From NCBI GenBank assembly GCA_032622095.1, contig CP136064.1, positions 43,039,989 through 43,103,988 on the forward strand: a DNA stretch of 64,000 nt. The letters run 5' to 3'. This DNA comes from Siphonodentalium dalli. Taxonomy: Eukaryota > Mollusca > Scaphopoda > Gadilida > Siphonodentaliidae. Both the position numbers and the translations under genes were made by a program. Shown here piece after piece: positions 22,801 to 35,994 of this stretch; position 1 is the stretch's first letter; each line of letters opens with the position of its first letter. The notes below the pieces were generated by a model that searched no databases, was not told the DNA's origin, and was given only the letters and a program-made list of their open reading frames with translations.

Positions 22801-25501
22801 TCAAATTCCTCAATATTAAGCTAAAAATCAATTGTTTTCTGGGACGTCTACTTAGATAAATGCACCCAATAACTACCACACCTATGTACATTATCTGATA
22901 TTTGTGATAATCGCATGCTTGCATATATGCTTTCGGTCAGATACATATAACTGGTTCACGCATATCGTAAAATATATCCTGGGGACAATTAACACAATCA
23001 TGAATATTTGACACATATCAGATACGTAGGTTGTTCCATTGCAAAAAATTGGCGATCGTGTAAAGGAGCTGCTACTTATTGTTTGTGTTAAAAGTACTCC
23101 ACGGCTACTATATTTCTTGAGAATGTCCTACCTGTAGCGGTTATACTCTATTTTGATTGAAAAACTAATTCCTATGGCTGATAACATGTGACCAACGAGT
23201 TGTCATCCAGTTGGTTGAAATGGATCAGCATCAGAGAAAGGGACAACTTTAGTATGACAAGCATCATTCTAATGCTGAGCAACTGAGTATATGAAATTTT
23301 GAGCACATCTTCTAATTGTGTGGCTTTCTAATACTTTTCATCTTTGGTTAATTGCCTACATTGCTCCATACTGATATATACATTGGATGATATAGTTTTA
23401 CCCCATTCGGGTACTGTATGTGATTATCATAGTTGTGTACGTGTGACGGAGAGTCGTGTGATACCTACAATGTGAGACCAACTTTCATGCATCAAAATTG
23501 CATGGGACTTAGCACAATCAATACCACGGCCTCACACTTACCGTTAGCATTTAAAGCATTAGTAATTACAAATCAGGGGTCAGTTTTGATAATATTCTTC
23601 CTGTTCCAACCAAACGCTGAAAGTTGGTTCTGTGCAACATTGTTGGGGTAAGCTCCAAGTAAATTGATATTATTTAAAACGACAAATGCCTTGTATGAAG
23701 TTAAATACTGAATGCATATAATGTGTTTGTATATATATTGTGATAGCAACGCGAATTCTGCACAGCCGGGAAGATATCAAATAATATGGAAGCGAATGCA
23801 TATATATAACTCGCCGAAGGCATCAGCCACTACTCAGACATACAAGATCTATAACAGGACAATAATAATACTATTGGTCGTCAATGTGTATCAATAAAAT
23901 AATTAATACACCTACAACCACGCATATCAAGCGGCATAGAATGAAGTACAGATAAGCAAATACTCAAATGAACTGCTTAAGTAAATAAGCATAAATCCAC
24001 GTCTGATGGGACCATAGCAGCTGCGAGAATATAACGTCACAGATACGTATTTTGTCAGATTTGTTTGAGATTTGTTTCGGTTATTTCAATAGAACATCAC
24101 TCCAATGAACGGGAAAATCAATGACCCCAGTACGCATTGACAACATTGACGAGATATATAAAATAAGTTGTCCATTCTTTGCGTACCCGCACTTATCAGG
24201 ATTCTAAATTGGTTGTCGTTGCTTGACGGTTTGTGTAATCGGGTTTAATGAGGGACACCCACATTGGTTATTGATGATTGAATATGTATATTTAGTCGGC
24301 ATTGTAGCTTCAATTATTATTGTCGTAATATAAAAGTCAGCAGTTTCATCACCAAGCAGAACGTTGACTTGTATACCACAAAATGGATGTCAGGTTGAAA
24401 AACTATCCCATTGTGCAATTTTGTGGCAATTTGGCATTGCATGTCGATTTTGAGAAAGAAAATGAGCATTTAATTTTTCAACGCCAACAGGTTTATTGGA
24501 TTCTGATCACTTTATCAACAGACATATATGCACGAACGAAAAAGCTACAAAACTCATAACATGCAGATGACATAACATTGCAACTCGGAAGCCGGTAATT
24601 TTATCGGAACATGTTTTAGTTTTATGGCGGCCATTTTGGTCTCCATCATTGGTTTTACGTAACCAGTTGACTTATACATATTATAATACAGCCTCTATGA
24701 AATAAAGATCAGTTACAATAAAGCACTTGCGATTTTCCAGTCCGGTGTGCACACTCGGTGTGCACAGAGTGCCTATATAAAACTTGGCGGCCATCTTGGA
24801 CGCCATCTTGGATTTTATTACCTTCATAATCTAGGATTTGAACGGAATCTCACATTCTCCATGTCCCGAATGGTTCTGCCCTGTATGACACTACAAAATG
24901 TGCATTGTCGATGTTTTATAGGAAACAATCTGCATGGGTGCATTTAAGTGGATATTTGTGAAATTGGGGTGAGGGTTAAGTTTTGCTCGATTAGTTTACC
25001 ATTTGGAGACATATAATACAGATAGGAACATCATTTTGTAGGAAATACCCTACCATTTCTAAAAATATATAACTTCGAAGAATTCGACAGATATGCTATA
25101 TTTGCACAGAGTTGACGCACAACACTTTGTCTGAATCGCCATGAATTTTTGACGCGTCACGCTACATATTTTACCATGACGTCACGAAATCAGAACGAAA
25201 GCAGGAAAACGATGTTGAATCTGATTAAGTGTCTATATTTGTTCCATAATTTGCAAATATGTTTACAATCTTTCCGATGTTGATGTCCTGTTAAGCAGTT
25301 GGCTAATGCATGTTAACCTCTGAAAATATGTCATTTTTTAGGTAGGGTACCCTATGAAAACATAGTAAAAAGTTATATTTTGTCACCTAACTCGGCTCGG
25401 CGCCCTCTGAATTCGAAAACTAGAGTAATTTTCCCCTAAGAAAATGATGGTCGCATAAATTCCCCCGATGTGCGACGATCACCCCGCAGCACAGCCTAGA
25501 C
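19900..25501. mobile_element. 5.6-kb foldback element with about 1.25-kb arms
   Basis: The left arm (19,900 to about 21,170) is the diverged reverse complement of the right arm (about 24,238 to 25,501). Matching pairs include GTCTAGGCTGTGCTG at the tips, AGACCAAAATGGCCGCCA against its complement at 24,629-24,642, and GACATCCA..CATTTGGTGG against 24,376-24,391. Position sums stay near 45,380-45,400, so there are few indels. Flanked by TA (19898-19899, 25502-25503). The 3-kb interior has no recognisable transposase or other ORF. Confidence 0.8.
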
Positions 25502-25503
25502 TA

Positions 25504-26690
25504 ATACATCTTCGACTCAAATTACTTAGTTTTCTATATATTATCGATATTATATCGTTGCTATCACCGGGAATTTATTGAAAATGGCGTACAATACCCC
25601 TTTAAGAAATAATACTTGTATATATGTAAGACAGGAAACATGGAAACGATGAATTTTACGGCGATTCGAAAATGTTGCTGACAATATCAATGTAGCGCAT
25701 GTATTGTAGTTTCGTACTGTTGTATTATTAACAACTACTTTAAAAAGATTGAATTTTCATTATTATAGCTCTCGAATAATGAGATTTCCCGTCAAAGAAA
25801 TTGTTATCTAAACAGTGGACTTATAGATAAATGTCCAATTATCAAAAAAATACCAAACTTTAATGCAATTAACGTTAAAAATTGGAAAATCATTAAAAAA
25901 TGTTCGAATCTATATCAGACGAAAATATTTGAGCTTACTACACGATTATGGATGCTTGTTTACCAATCACTTTAACATTTTTGTTTGCCTAACACTAGTT
26001 TAAAACTGCGAAATGTCGTTATTGGAGCACTATCAAAAATGCACATTTATATGTACAAAGTGCATGTCTCCATGTTCTTCTTAGTGGTGATGTTTTTTTT
26101 ACAGACGTTTATTTTTTCACATTTACCCACTGTGAATACTCTGGCTGCGTCCCTTATAAAAACTGGCATGGGTCACTCGAAACTATATTATGTATACATA
26201 TAAGTAGTTGGAGGGGAAATAAATCACTTCTGTCTTTCAATGTCCTTCAAGTTGGTGAACCCATGCGTGCTTGCCTTGAGAGCTGATTTAAATGTTCCGC
26301 CGCGGAATCATTTAAGCATACCGATGTTGGTAAATAAATTAAGAAATTGCCATTAAATAAATAAACAAAGGTTAGACAAACATATTTATTTTTAAAAGAT
26401 GCTAAGTGTTTTATCCTGTTTTGAGCCTAATTGACAGTATAAGCTATCTGCACAGTACATAAGTTACTGTCCGTTGTAGATCCATAACTCCATGCACAAT
26501 GCTTTGAAGCACTGACAATCCGCGCCAAAAACACTATCCAACACAACCACCTTGTAAAAAGTTATATTATGCAGATAATTAGTTATCCGACACCTCTTTT
26601 AAACATATATCTGTCTATCCGCTATATAAATTAACGTTAGTCATCTTGAAGGTCACAAAGGTGCCTCGCACGGGTACATGTTAACGAGGC
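25504..26690. other. Intergenic, no gene recognised
   Basis: AT-rich, with short shadow open frames only. Confidence 0.35.
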
Positions 26691-26699
26691 AGATAATGG

Positions 26700-27480
26700 T
26701 TAGGTTAAGTATTTCTAAAGTGACACTGTCGGAGTTAGAGGTGGAGAAAACAGTTCTGCCGCCGATTTACACCAAACATATGTATAGTACTGTTCTTTTT
26801 TATGTGGAATATTATGGTCTAAGTCAGGGGTGGGAATGGGGACAGGCGCCAAAATTAATAAAACGTTTTTTTGTCACCGATTTCTTCCAATCATATATAA
26901 GATATGTGGCATATTATCGTTTCATTTAAATGTACCTAAGTGGCGTCACACACGCAGGGGTGGGAGTCGGAGAAGTGGAATAAAATTAATAAAAGCTTCT
27001 TTGCCGCCGATATTTACCCAACTTATATATGATATATGGAATATTATGGTGTTGTTTAATTATATCTATGAGTTGAGTCATCCACATCAGGAACATATGT
27101 AGTCATATCGATTGTACAATGAATCTCAAGTGTGACTCAAAGTCAAATGTGCCGTCCGATACAGGATGAGTGTGGATTGAGGATCACTACAATTGATCAA
27201 ACATTTTATCCCGAATTTTCTCCAAGCTTATATAAAGATATCTAGGAAGTATATACATAATAAACCGAATTGTGTAGTGTACATTTTCCGAAGTGGCACC
27301 AGTCGGGCAAGGAGTGTCTTCCAGGAAATGGGAGCAACAAAATTGATAAACATTTGTTTTACAAACTTATATAGATGGTATGGTGAATACAATGGTGTGG
27401 TTAAAAGTTTCCAAACATGAAACGTCCAAGCCAGAAATGGAGATCGGGTAAGTGGCACCAAACATTGCTGAAAAGTGTCG
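26700..27480 (+). repeat. Diverged tandem array T, about 115-150 bp units
   Basis: Repeated cues of the type AAAATTAATAAAA..TTTTTTGCCGCCGATTT followed by TATATA.GATAT.TGGAATATTATGGT occur near 26,745, 26,850, 26,975, 27,190 and 27,335. Units are degenerate and unevenly spaced. Open frames here are by-products. Confidence 0.55.
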
Positions 27481-28063
27481 CCGACATCATCAAAATTATC
27501 TATAGTAATCTCAATGATGCGACGTATTTATATAATTATGTATTTTAAAAGTCATAAGTGACGCCGTCATGTCAGGGGTAATCGGTGAGGCACACTACAA
27601 GTTACGGATATGATACTCGTTGGCGTTGATAAATAATGCACATTTATTCCGCAAAATTCTTATATACCTTTCTTAACCAATATAACACATAACACATTGT
27701 GGTTCCTTTTAAAAACGGGTTATACCGGGCAACCATGGTACATGGTATATTGTAATTGTGTCCCTATCAAGCACGCATGCACCCCGAAACATATATTTTC
27801 GTTCGAAACGATGTCAAGTATAAACAGGCGCGGAAATTGATTGCTGGTGTCAGAACTGACAGGTTCCAGGTACCTGTCAGAGCCCGACTAAATAACATCC
27901 ACAATAAAGTACGCGTATAGCTTTTAAAGGCAAGCCAGAGTCATTCTTTAGTTGACAGTAACGTTAAACTTTTTACCCCGTCGATGTTTTTTAAAGTGAC
28001 CAGTGACAGGTTGTATCGATGTTATACTTAAAATGTCGCCACAAACACTTTATGAGTACCATG
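27481..28063. other. Intergenic, no gene recognised
   Basis: No repeat ends, domain or RNA gene recognised; contains a small CAGGTTCCAGGTACCTG inverted motif near 27,869. Confidence 0.35.
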
Positions 28064-28065
28064 TA

Positions 28066-28278
28066 CAGTAATGCTCTAAATAATCGACTCCTTAACCACA
28101 GCAGAATTATGGGTAACTTTTCAGGATTTAGTCGGAAATATGGCTTGTTGCCATTCATCGAAAAGCTCTCGATGAGAGCTTTCCGATGAATGGCAACAAG
28201 CCATATTTCCGACTAAATCCTGAAAAGTTACCCATAATTCTGCTGTGGTTAAGGAGTCGATTATTTAGAGCATTACTG
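28066..28278. mobile_element. Tc1/mariner-type MITE, copy 2 (perfect hairpin)
   Basis: A 213-bp sequence whose halves are essentially exact reverse complements, from CAGTAATGCTCTAAATAATC to the centre near 28,172. Flanked by TA (28064-28065, 28279-28280). The intact pairing suggests a recent insertion compared with the decayed copy at 2,706. Confidence 0.88.
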
Positions 28279-28279
28279 T

Positions 28280-30452
28280 AGGCGTTTCAGAGAGTGTGGT
28301 CCGTGTTTAAATCTACAGACGGGAATTGGGGATCTGCTGTCGGTACTATCAGTTCACGATAACGTTTTGCTGGTCATCGATCTTGAAGATGAATTTAGAA
28401 ATGCATCCCGACGTGTTCATGTTCGTATAATAGAGACCTTTCGCAAATGTCACTATTACGATTGCGGATAGGATATATTGTCCTAGTAAGGTTCACAATT
28501 TACCTACTAATTGGGTGAACCGCATATGCCCCACTATATTCAGTTACAAATATATTTGATGAAAAAATATAATATGTACCTCTTTCAGATCCCATGTTCT
28601 CATCCGTGTGTAATACACCATATGGATATTGTTAGAGCGTCTCCAAGCAGGACCGGTGGCACATTCTTGACACATCTGCAGATAATTAAACTGCGTGGGG
28701 TATATTTCGTCTCAAATAAGAACCCCGTGTATGAAGGTCGAATTTTGGCCGTATACTGGCAGGATATTTCCATATCCGTAAACGTATTCGTAATTTTGCG
28801 AAAGGCCTCTATATTAGCGACTTTCAAACGGGTACGCATACGTGAATCCTACCCGTACCGGTACACGTTTTGTAATCGCAAACTGTTTCACGGGTATAAA
28901 TCAGCACATCGACTGCATGGTAATGTTTGTTGAGCCAATTGCAACAAAATTGATATAATAATGCTATATAGAGAAATAGTTAATCGTGTGACTGCCGGTT
29001 TCCAGCGTGTCAATGCAATGACGGCGGTGTTTGTATCATGTTGCTGGCAACAAAAATATATACTCCATTTTTTAAAACATGTTCCGTGGGTGACTGCGGG
29101 ACAATGTAATGACGACAGTGTCTGTATCGTGTTGCTGGCAACAAAAATGCATACCCTAAATGTTTTGACCACGTTTCTTGCCTTATATGCATTCGCTTTA
29201 TTGGCCGACATTATACATACTGTTATGGAGACGGTGAGCTTCTTGGTAACCAGTTGCATCCATCAGGGACGAGGCGACAGTGCATGAGAAGGGGTTTGAG
29301 TTTTTTCTTTCACTCATTGTGGTAACATTTTGAATTGGATTTCACAATGATTACTAAAATTGTTGGAATTTTCAGAATGAGTAAATAGGCTATCGATGGC
29401 TCTAATATAAAATTACATTTTCCAACTAATATTCGGTGTAAAGTGTATTGTCCTCAGACCCAGGATCCAATAAAGTTCAAGGCATACATGCATTTTCAGT
29501 CAAATATAAGACCGAATTTGCCCCTTATATTAGTTGAAGAATATTTGGGAATTTTATAAAAGATCGAATAGTCGGGGCATAAAACTGGAACATTTATCCC
29601 AAGAATATGGATTTTGGTCTGGATCTAAACCCGGAGGTAGGTTGAAAAGTTCAACTTGGAAACGACCAAGGGCGTTCTATGGTTCTATCATATTCTATTC
29701 CTTATATGGATTGAATAACTAACATTGTATTCACTTCTGTGTGAACTTATTTCAGCGAATGGATCCATCGAGGCCGCAGGCCGAGATCGTCCTTTTCACT
29801 GCAGTTCAATGCAGTTTGGTGCTATTATCCGGGTTAGAACATGGCCTGGTCCAAACCGTCGCCTCTGATCCGAATGGATTAACAGAACATTGGATCAACA
29901 CACATGAGTTGTAACATGTGGTCGGCCCTCTCCACCCGTTCATTGGCGTGACATCTTAACACATGGTCGACATAATGGAATGGCAGTCCACAGATGTTAC
30001 CGCGTCGTATATTTCGGATTTGCCGGAGATTATAAATTGAATGATTGATTGGTGCACGTGGAATGCTTAGATTCGAGAAATTTTAACTTTGTGAAAATCA
30101 ATGCCTGAAATTCGAAGTTAGACACCCGCAAGTGTATACGAGATATATGGAGGACACCGCACTCAGTGTGCAAATTGTCATTTATTATCGAAATGGTCGT
30201 GTATGGAATGTCACGTTGAGATGTCCATCATTTCAGATAGATCTAGAAAAGCGGTCCCGATTTGTTTGGCCCATGTCGGGGTTAGAACCATGCCAACCTC
30301 GTACATGCAACTATTATGGCATCATTGGTGTACATAAACAAGTCATATCAAATGAAATCGTTCACAGTGAAATAACAGTACACATGGCAGTTTGCGCTCC
30401 AAAAAACACCTCAATATTCACTTTTGAATATTTCCCGGTATCGATAAATACT
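28280..30452. other. Intergenic; no gene recognised
   Basis: Open frames of 120-140 residues at 28,511-28,933 and 30,132-30,494 show no recognisable domain. 28,985-29,155 carries two copies, about 102 bp apart, of a block ending GTTGCTGGCAACAAAAAT. Confidence 0.4.
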
Positions 30453-30456
30453 TTAA

Positions 30457-30848
30457 CCCTTTACCCAACAAACCGGCCAAAACCGGCCAAATAAAGCTTC
30501 AACAGCCTAAAATATCTTCGGTCCGTCTCAATAGAACCATACACATATGGATATCATTGGAACCGGCTCCTTGACCACATTGTGATAGTTACAGTTATGC
30601 CCTGTGCCAATGCATTCTCTTATATATGCGAGTCGACCATAGGTCGCCTCGCATATATAAGAGAATGCATTGGCCTAAAAAAAATCTTTTTTTAACACTT
30701 TTTAACATTTTTTCTTACATTCTTTAACAATTTTATAATTTTTAATGTGTTAAGCCAATGCATTCTCTTATATATGCGAGGCGACCTATGGTCGACTCGC
30801 ATATATAAGAGAATGCATTGGCACAGGGCCCTTCTGTTGGGTAAAGGG
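30457..30848. mobile_element. Family P hairpin element P1 (TTAA-flanked)
   Basis: A 392-bp element between TTAA 30453-30456 and 30849-30852. Terminal inverted repeats are CCCTTTACCCAACA; the CCC start plus TTAA is the piggyBac pattern. Two 69-bp palindromes (30,606-30,674 and 30,754-30,822) have 27-bp perfect stems starting GCCAATGCATTCTC and are mutual reverse complements around an AT-rich spacer. No coding capacity; peptides read across it are palindrome translations. Almost identical to P3. Confidence 0.85.
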
Positions 30849-30852
30849 TTAA

Positions 30853-33785
30853 CTACCTTTCAAGGGGAATTATATGTCAAAGAATGACGCATCGGAGTCA
30901 TACAAATACAACTTTGAACACGGTGTTTGGGTCCCAAAATAAACAACATTCATGTGAACGACTTGGATCAGAAAAGAGCGTTCCGTGTTAGAGCAGTCCT
31001 GATATGGTAGAAATAAAGAGCGTTTGTGTCACTTCTGAGCGAACAATTGAAAACAGCTGGAAAATGGCTGTGACCATGGTAATCTTTTCCAGTTCACGGG
31101 TAGCCGGTGTATACATATTTCGTGTATGTGTCAACCTATCTTATACCTCAATGCAAATTACGTAGACACAATTTCGAAGCTCGAATGCGCCATGTCCGTT
31201 TAAGTTCGATGTTGAACGTCCGTTATTCAAATAAATGGATAGTTTGTAAAATAATGTACGATCCATTATCCTACATATATTACCCGGACGCGACGAACAA
31301 AGGGGTGGCGTAATGGTCATGTTTAAAATTAAATCCACGATAATACCAATGCCTACGCATGTAAGGGACTAAGCGCCGAGACTGCAACTAGCACAATCTC
31401 CTCACTATCTTAGTCATAATCTGTCATTACTGGAGACAGCACAGTTGTTAGTGAAACGCTTGGCTTTCCGTAGTTAGCTAAGGGCTGGAAGCCGCCCCGA
31501 TATTGTTCAATAACTATTCAGTCAAATTGTTATTCACATCTGTTAACCGGTAATGAACTTATTAACTGTGTGGTAACTGTTTTACCCAGGCTATATCGGA
31601 CAACCCCGCTAGAAGGTCGATAAATACACGAAATACCGATATATAGACATTATATATACTCCGAACAAGCTTACCGAAGTCATAGAAATTTCCCAGCTGT
31701 GTTCAACTCTCAACACTAAGTGAAAATCGATTTTATTATTGTCTTATCAGGAGTAGATAGCAATACTGACTTTGTAATCCAAAAGACTTAGCTACCAACT
31801 ATTTTCAACTTTCAATATATTCGTGGAATAAACGCTCTTTGTTATCCTTCATCACATTTCATCCCATTTTCCTCTCTTCTGATTGGCTGAGAGTGCGTCA
31901 CATGGCGGGCCGTAAATCACCTTATTACCATCGAGGGTAACATTGTCTCAGTTATTGACCGCTCAACTATTACCAGTAAACATAGAACTACGAAGAACTC
32001 AACGCGCAGAGACACTCTCACAGCTCTCTAACAATTTTCGAAACACTGTTTTTATAAACCCCACTGTATCATAACAACCGCGAACTGTGGTGTTTGCTAA
32101 TTTGCATAATTGTGTGTTTTTTGTAGTTGCAATTAAAGCACGCTATGTATAAATGGTGTTATCGTGGACAGAAATCCGTTATAATGTGTAATGTTCCTAT
32201 TGGACCTTTTTATATCAATAATAAAGACAGTGCGACAAATAGATAAACCGTATTATGCAGTTGGTGTGTGCTGCAGGCAATCGCACATGCGATGTACATA
32301 CGTTACAAATACGTTTATGTACTAGTTCAAATAGCCACTCTTTACTGTTTATCAATTGACTATTTCTTTTCTTCAATACATTCCTCAGACTTCAGAGAAT
32401 ACCCGTATGTTGCGTAACAATCTGTGACATATGTCAATTTCTTTTTGCACTACTACAACGTGTTAGTTTCACATTTTAGCAATCTGGAAATGAACACGTC
32501 TGTCGGCCATTTGAAACGAAACCGAACATTTCGCTGCACGGCTACTCAACTTCGAAATTGCTTTACTCACTCAATCGCGGGCGATAACTGTATATTGTCG
32601 TTACCAGGAGGAGGGTTATACAAAGAACAAAAATTAATATACGTGGAAAAGTTGCTCCATGTTCAAAACTGAAGTGAACGAATTTGTATCTCTCAATCAC
32701 TTCTATAAGTTACCGATGTTTTTTATATTGACGGAAGGTATACACTTGTCTCCATTGAATGATATAACACTGTTGATGAATACAACTTATATATTATCTT
32801 ACGTGACTTTTCGGCCTTCTGGTTTGTTGAAATCTGTATCCTTATTTCGCGTAGTGTTCATCTGTGGCATGGTCGACACTGCAGCGGGCACTACCTGCGT
32901 GTAGTCCCGGTTATTTATTATCACATGCAGGCACGTACTGCTTTGCGCTTGCATATAAAAACGTGTGTTTTATGATTATGCATTCTTAAGTACGAGGTTT
33001 TTGCGTTAAACTACGTTATAGCGGAGGCCACCAAATTGATAGAATTATATTTTGTTATTCTTTTCGATGTGCGAATCGAATGAGTTTTTGGAGAGATCGA
33101 TTGTTCCGCCTGATTAACAAGCGTTCCGCAACCAAGGTTCCATATTTAGTTTGCATCAGAAAGTCGCTTCCATGTGATCAATTTGGTCTCTAGTTTCATT
33201 CGTTTTGTGTATGTTTCTAAATGGTAAGTAAATGAAGAATCAACTGTACTTCTCTGTTATGATTACTCCATCCAATATTTCAGTTTGAAATATAGATGGT
33301 GTGATTACACACCGTGGAACCTGTCAATTCGATCTTGGATACCTTGCAGTTAGCAAATCAACAGATCGGGACAATCCAGAAAGGGCGGCAGATGGTGTTC
33401 TAAAGACGTTGATCGATACAATATATTGATTAGAGCATGTATGGGCTTCGACATTGTAGTACCGATATGGAGTGAGGTAGTTTCTCGTCATGTTTCTCGT
33501 CGGTAACTATATCAGTCTCTAGTGGCACCACATTCGCATTCAACTCAATCCATGCTCTGTTCAATAAGTTTTATATCTTGGAGAACAAGTATCTGGGGTT
33601 CAGAAAGGATTAAACAATCCCAATACCTTCGAAGTGGGTACATGCGAAGTAACAGAACGTCTGTAAAATAATTATTATCAAGAAGATTGTAAAATGAAAG
33701 TGACAATGATACTGTTGTTCAACTTGGGAAGGAGAAATGTTTTGCTGAGCAATGAATAGAATGATAAAGAAGAAGGAAAGTAAAC
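30853..33785. other. Intergenic; scattered AAAGAGCG motifs
   Basis: 30,970-31,050 resembles part of a Q interior (AAAGAGCGTT, CCTGATATGG.A, ATAAAGAGCGTTT). ACGCTCTTTGTTA recurs at 31,831. Around 31,880 a GATTGGCTGAGAGTGCGTCA block has promoter-like boxes, but I see no exon behind it. Otherwise nothing recognised. Confidence 0.4.
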
Positions 33786-33789
33786 TAAC

Positions 33790-34700
33790 GGTCACACCGA
33801 AAATCCATATGAAGTTTGGTGATGATCGGATGAGAGATGTGGTCTGTATAGTGTGCGCCAAAAGATTTAGTTATACAAAAAGTTAATTCCAAGATGGACG
33901 CTGGTGGCTACGTTTTTCAACGATTTTCGCTCAAAAATTGGAAGCTCCCATCTAGAGGTCACCCCGACAATTCATATGAAGTTTGGTGATCATCAGTCTG
34001 TGGTCTGTAGGGTATGCCAAAGGATTTAGTCATGCGATAAGTAAAATCCAAGATGGCTGCCGGCGCCATATTTTTCATCGAAAATTGTTCAAATTTGACA
34101 GCTCCAATTTACAGGTGATTCTAAACATGCCTGTACATTTTGAAATCAATTCTCCAATAAATGCGGGCTCCGGTGTGTGCCGATGGATTCAAATTTGAAA
34201 TCCAAGATGGCTGCTGGCTGTCATGTTTTAAGCAAATTTCGGTCAAATAGGAGGCTCTCATCTGGAGCTCACCCCGTCGACCCATGAGAAGTTCGGTGAT
34301 GATAGGATGCGGGATGTGGTCTGTAGGGTGTACCAAAGGATTTAGTCATGCAAAGAGTAAAATTCAAGATGCCGGGGGTCATGTTTTTCATCGAAAATCG
34401 TTCAAATTCGATAGCTCCCATCTACAGGTGATCACAATCGTGCCTACAAAATAAAAAAATGGTCCGGCCATAAATACGAGCTGTAGGGTGTGCCGATGGA
34501 TTCAGATTTGAAATCCAAGATGGCTGTTTGCGGCCATATTTTTCATCGAAATTCGATAAAATGTTATAGCTCCCATCTATAGGTAAATCGGAAGCTCCAT
34601 ATGAAGTTTGGTGAAGATCGGATAAGGGATGCGGCCTGTACTGATTGCCGAACGAAATTGTTGATGAACGGACGGGCGGACGTATACGCACGGACGACAG
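33790..34700 (+). repeat. Diverged tandem array S2, about 312-bp units
   Basis: Two half-units of about 155 bp alternate. 'ATATGAAGTTTGGTGATGAT' type blocks fall at about 33,809, 33,975, 34,287 and 34,599; 'AAATCCAAGATGGCTGC' type blocks at about 33,885, 34,047, 34,197, 34,360 and 34,510. The array ends in ACGGACGGGCGGACG. A further single copy lies at 57,400-57,470. Confidence 0.7.
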
Positions 34701-35415
34701 TTGCCAACCCATGGCAATAGATCAATCATTACGTTTTTACGTTTTAAAGTTGAGCTAAAAATATATAGACATTTTCTTATATTAATTCATTGTTAATGAT
34801 CAAAAAAAGACATCTTACGTTGAAACCATTGTAATGTAACCACTAACTGTCACACACACCTTACTTTTTTCATTACGCTTACAATGTGTAGACAACTATA
34901 ACGCCTCTCAACGAAGGGGATTAAATCGTGAAAGTGACCATTAGAGAAATGCATTGAGAAATATTCCACAAAACATATTTTCAACTACCTATTTGAACCA
35001 AAATTGGCATTGGTAATATTATTTTGTTGCTGCAATAGTTGATTTTTACATAATAGTGGTTTCAAAATGAAAAATATGGATCGATCGCTACTAGAAAATT
35101 ATTAAAACAAGAACAGAAACTATATAGTTGACATGTTCTTAGTAATGATGATTTCATAGAGTGTTATAATTGGTCACACGTAGCCACCGCGAAGGCGTGG
35201 CGTTTAACGCCTCCGCGCAATTGCCCAATACGATCCTTTCATTGCACCAACAGTAGAAACGTCGCATATCGACTAACAAGAAAATGAGTTCAAAACAGCA
35301 TTGAGAGAGAAGGAAGTAAGTTTCCGCCCAGTCCTTTAATTTTGAATAGCTAAAGTCAATAACAGGAACTCAAAAGGACGGGCCCGAATAGCACGCTGAA
35401 GGTCGGTTGGTATCC
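34701..35415. other. Upstream flank of PAN-lectin gene
   Basis: AT-rich, then a short GC-rich hairpin-like stretch at 35,186-35,220 and an ATTGCCCAATACG (CCAAT-like) box near 35,220. No exon seen. Confidence 0.35.
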
Positions 35416-35423
35416 TATATATA
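35416..35423 (+). promoter_or_regulatory. Candidate TATA box of PAN-lectin gene
   Basis: TATATATA at 35,416-35,423 is about 105 bp before the first credible ATG (35,528). Transcription would start near 35,450 and give a short 5' UTR. Placement fits well, but is inferred from position only. Confidence 0.45.
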
Positions 35424-35527
35424 CTAGTCCCCCCACCTTCATAGCTTACTTTTCGCTATCCACGCCGCAGTAGTCACCTAAATCACCAAGGGTATTGATA
35501 CTATTTTTGAGATCGCGGACATATGAA

Positions 35528-35846
35528 ATGAATATCATAACGTTGATAACGTGTCCTATCTTCTTGACGTTCGCACACGCAAGCAAGCCTAATATGCAGA
35601 CTCATCTCGCGTTACTGTTGCCAGCATTTGACGAATATTTGCCAAAGAGTTTTGTAGAAAGTCTTGGGTCATTCTTTGCTCGGTCCATGCGAGAATGCGC
35701 ATTCAGATGTGTCTCGGATTCGGATTGCATCTCACATTTCTGGAACGATAATGTTGCAGAAGGTTGTCGTCTTTACAATGCAATTATTCCGATTGCCAAT
35801 TGTTCAGACAAGAATCCAGGATGGATATATCACTTCCTGCCACAAC
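35528..35846 (+). CDS. PAN/apple-C-type lectin gene, exon 1
   Basis: First of three exons giving a 250-residue secreted protein. The ATG at 35,528 opens a signal peptide (residues 1 to about 18: MNIITLITCP, then a hydrophobic stretch ending AHA). A PAN/apple-like module follows with Cys57, 61, 67, 80 and 92 in the pattern ECAFRC..DC..HFWND..GC.LYN..NC. PAN modules bind proteins or carbohydrates outside cells. In-frame sequence upstream of 35,528 has no ATG. The exon ends after one base of a codon at a CCACAAC|GTGAGT donor, so phase 1. The next two exons enter in the same phase. Together they suggest a secreted pattern-recognition or mucus-type lectin, common in molluscs and other invertebrates; ligand unknown. 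A piggyBac-like MITE (P4) sits 30 bp into the intron. Confidence 0.85.
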
Positions 35847-35876
35847 GTGAGTAAAACATATACATATAATTATTAA

Positions 35877-35959
35877 CCCTTTGAGTGCCAGGAGCCGATA
35901 TTATCGGCCCTAAACCTACACAATAAGTCTGTTTAAGAATATAATAAAATATATTAAAA

Positions 35960-35994
<35 letters not shown>

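Noticed and set aside
28511-28933. 140-residue open frame
   Set aside because: No recognisable motif; length is possible by chance in this window.
31870-31930. Promoter-like CCAAT/CRE cluster
   Set aside because: No downstream ATG exon with splice site or domain could be found.
35495-35527. Upstream in-frame extension of the PAN exon from a TTG codon
   Set aside because: Not an ATG; the next in-frame ATG at 35,528 opens a proper signal peptide.
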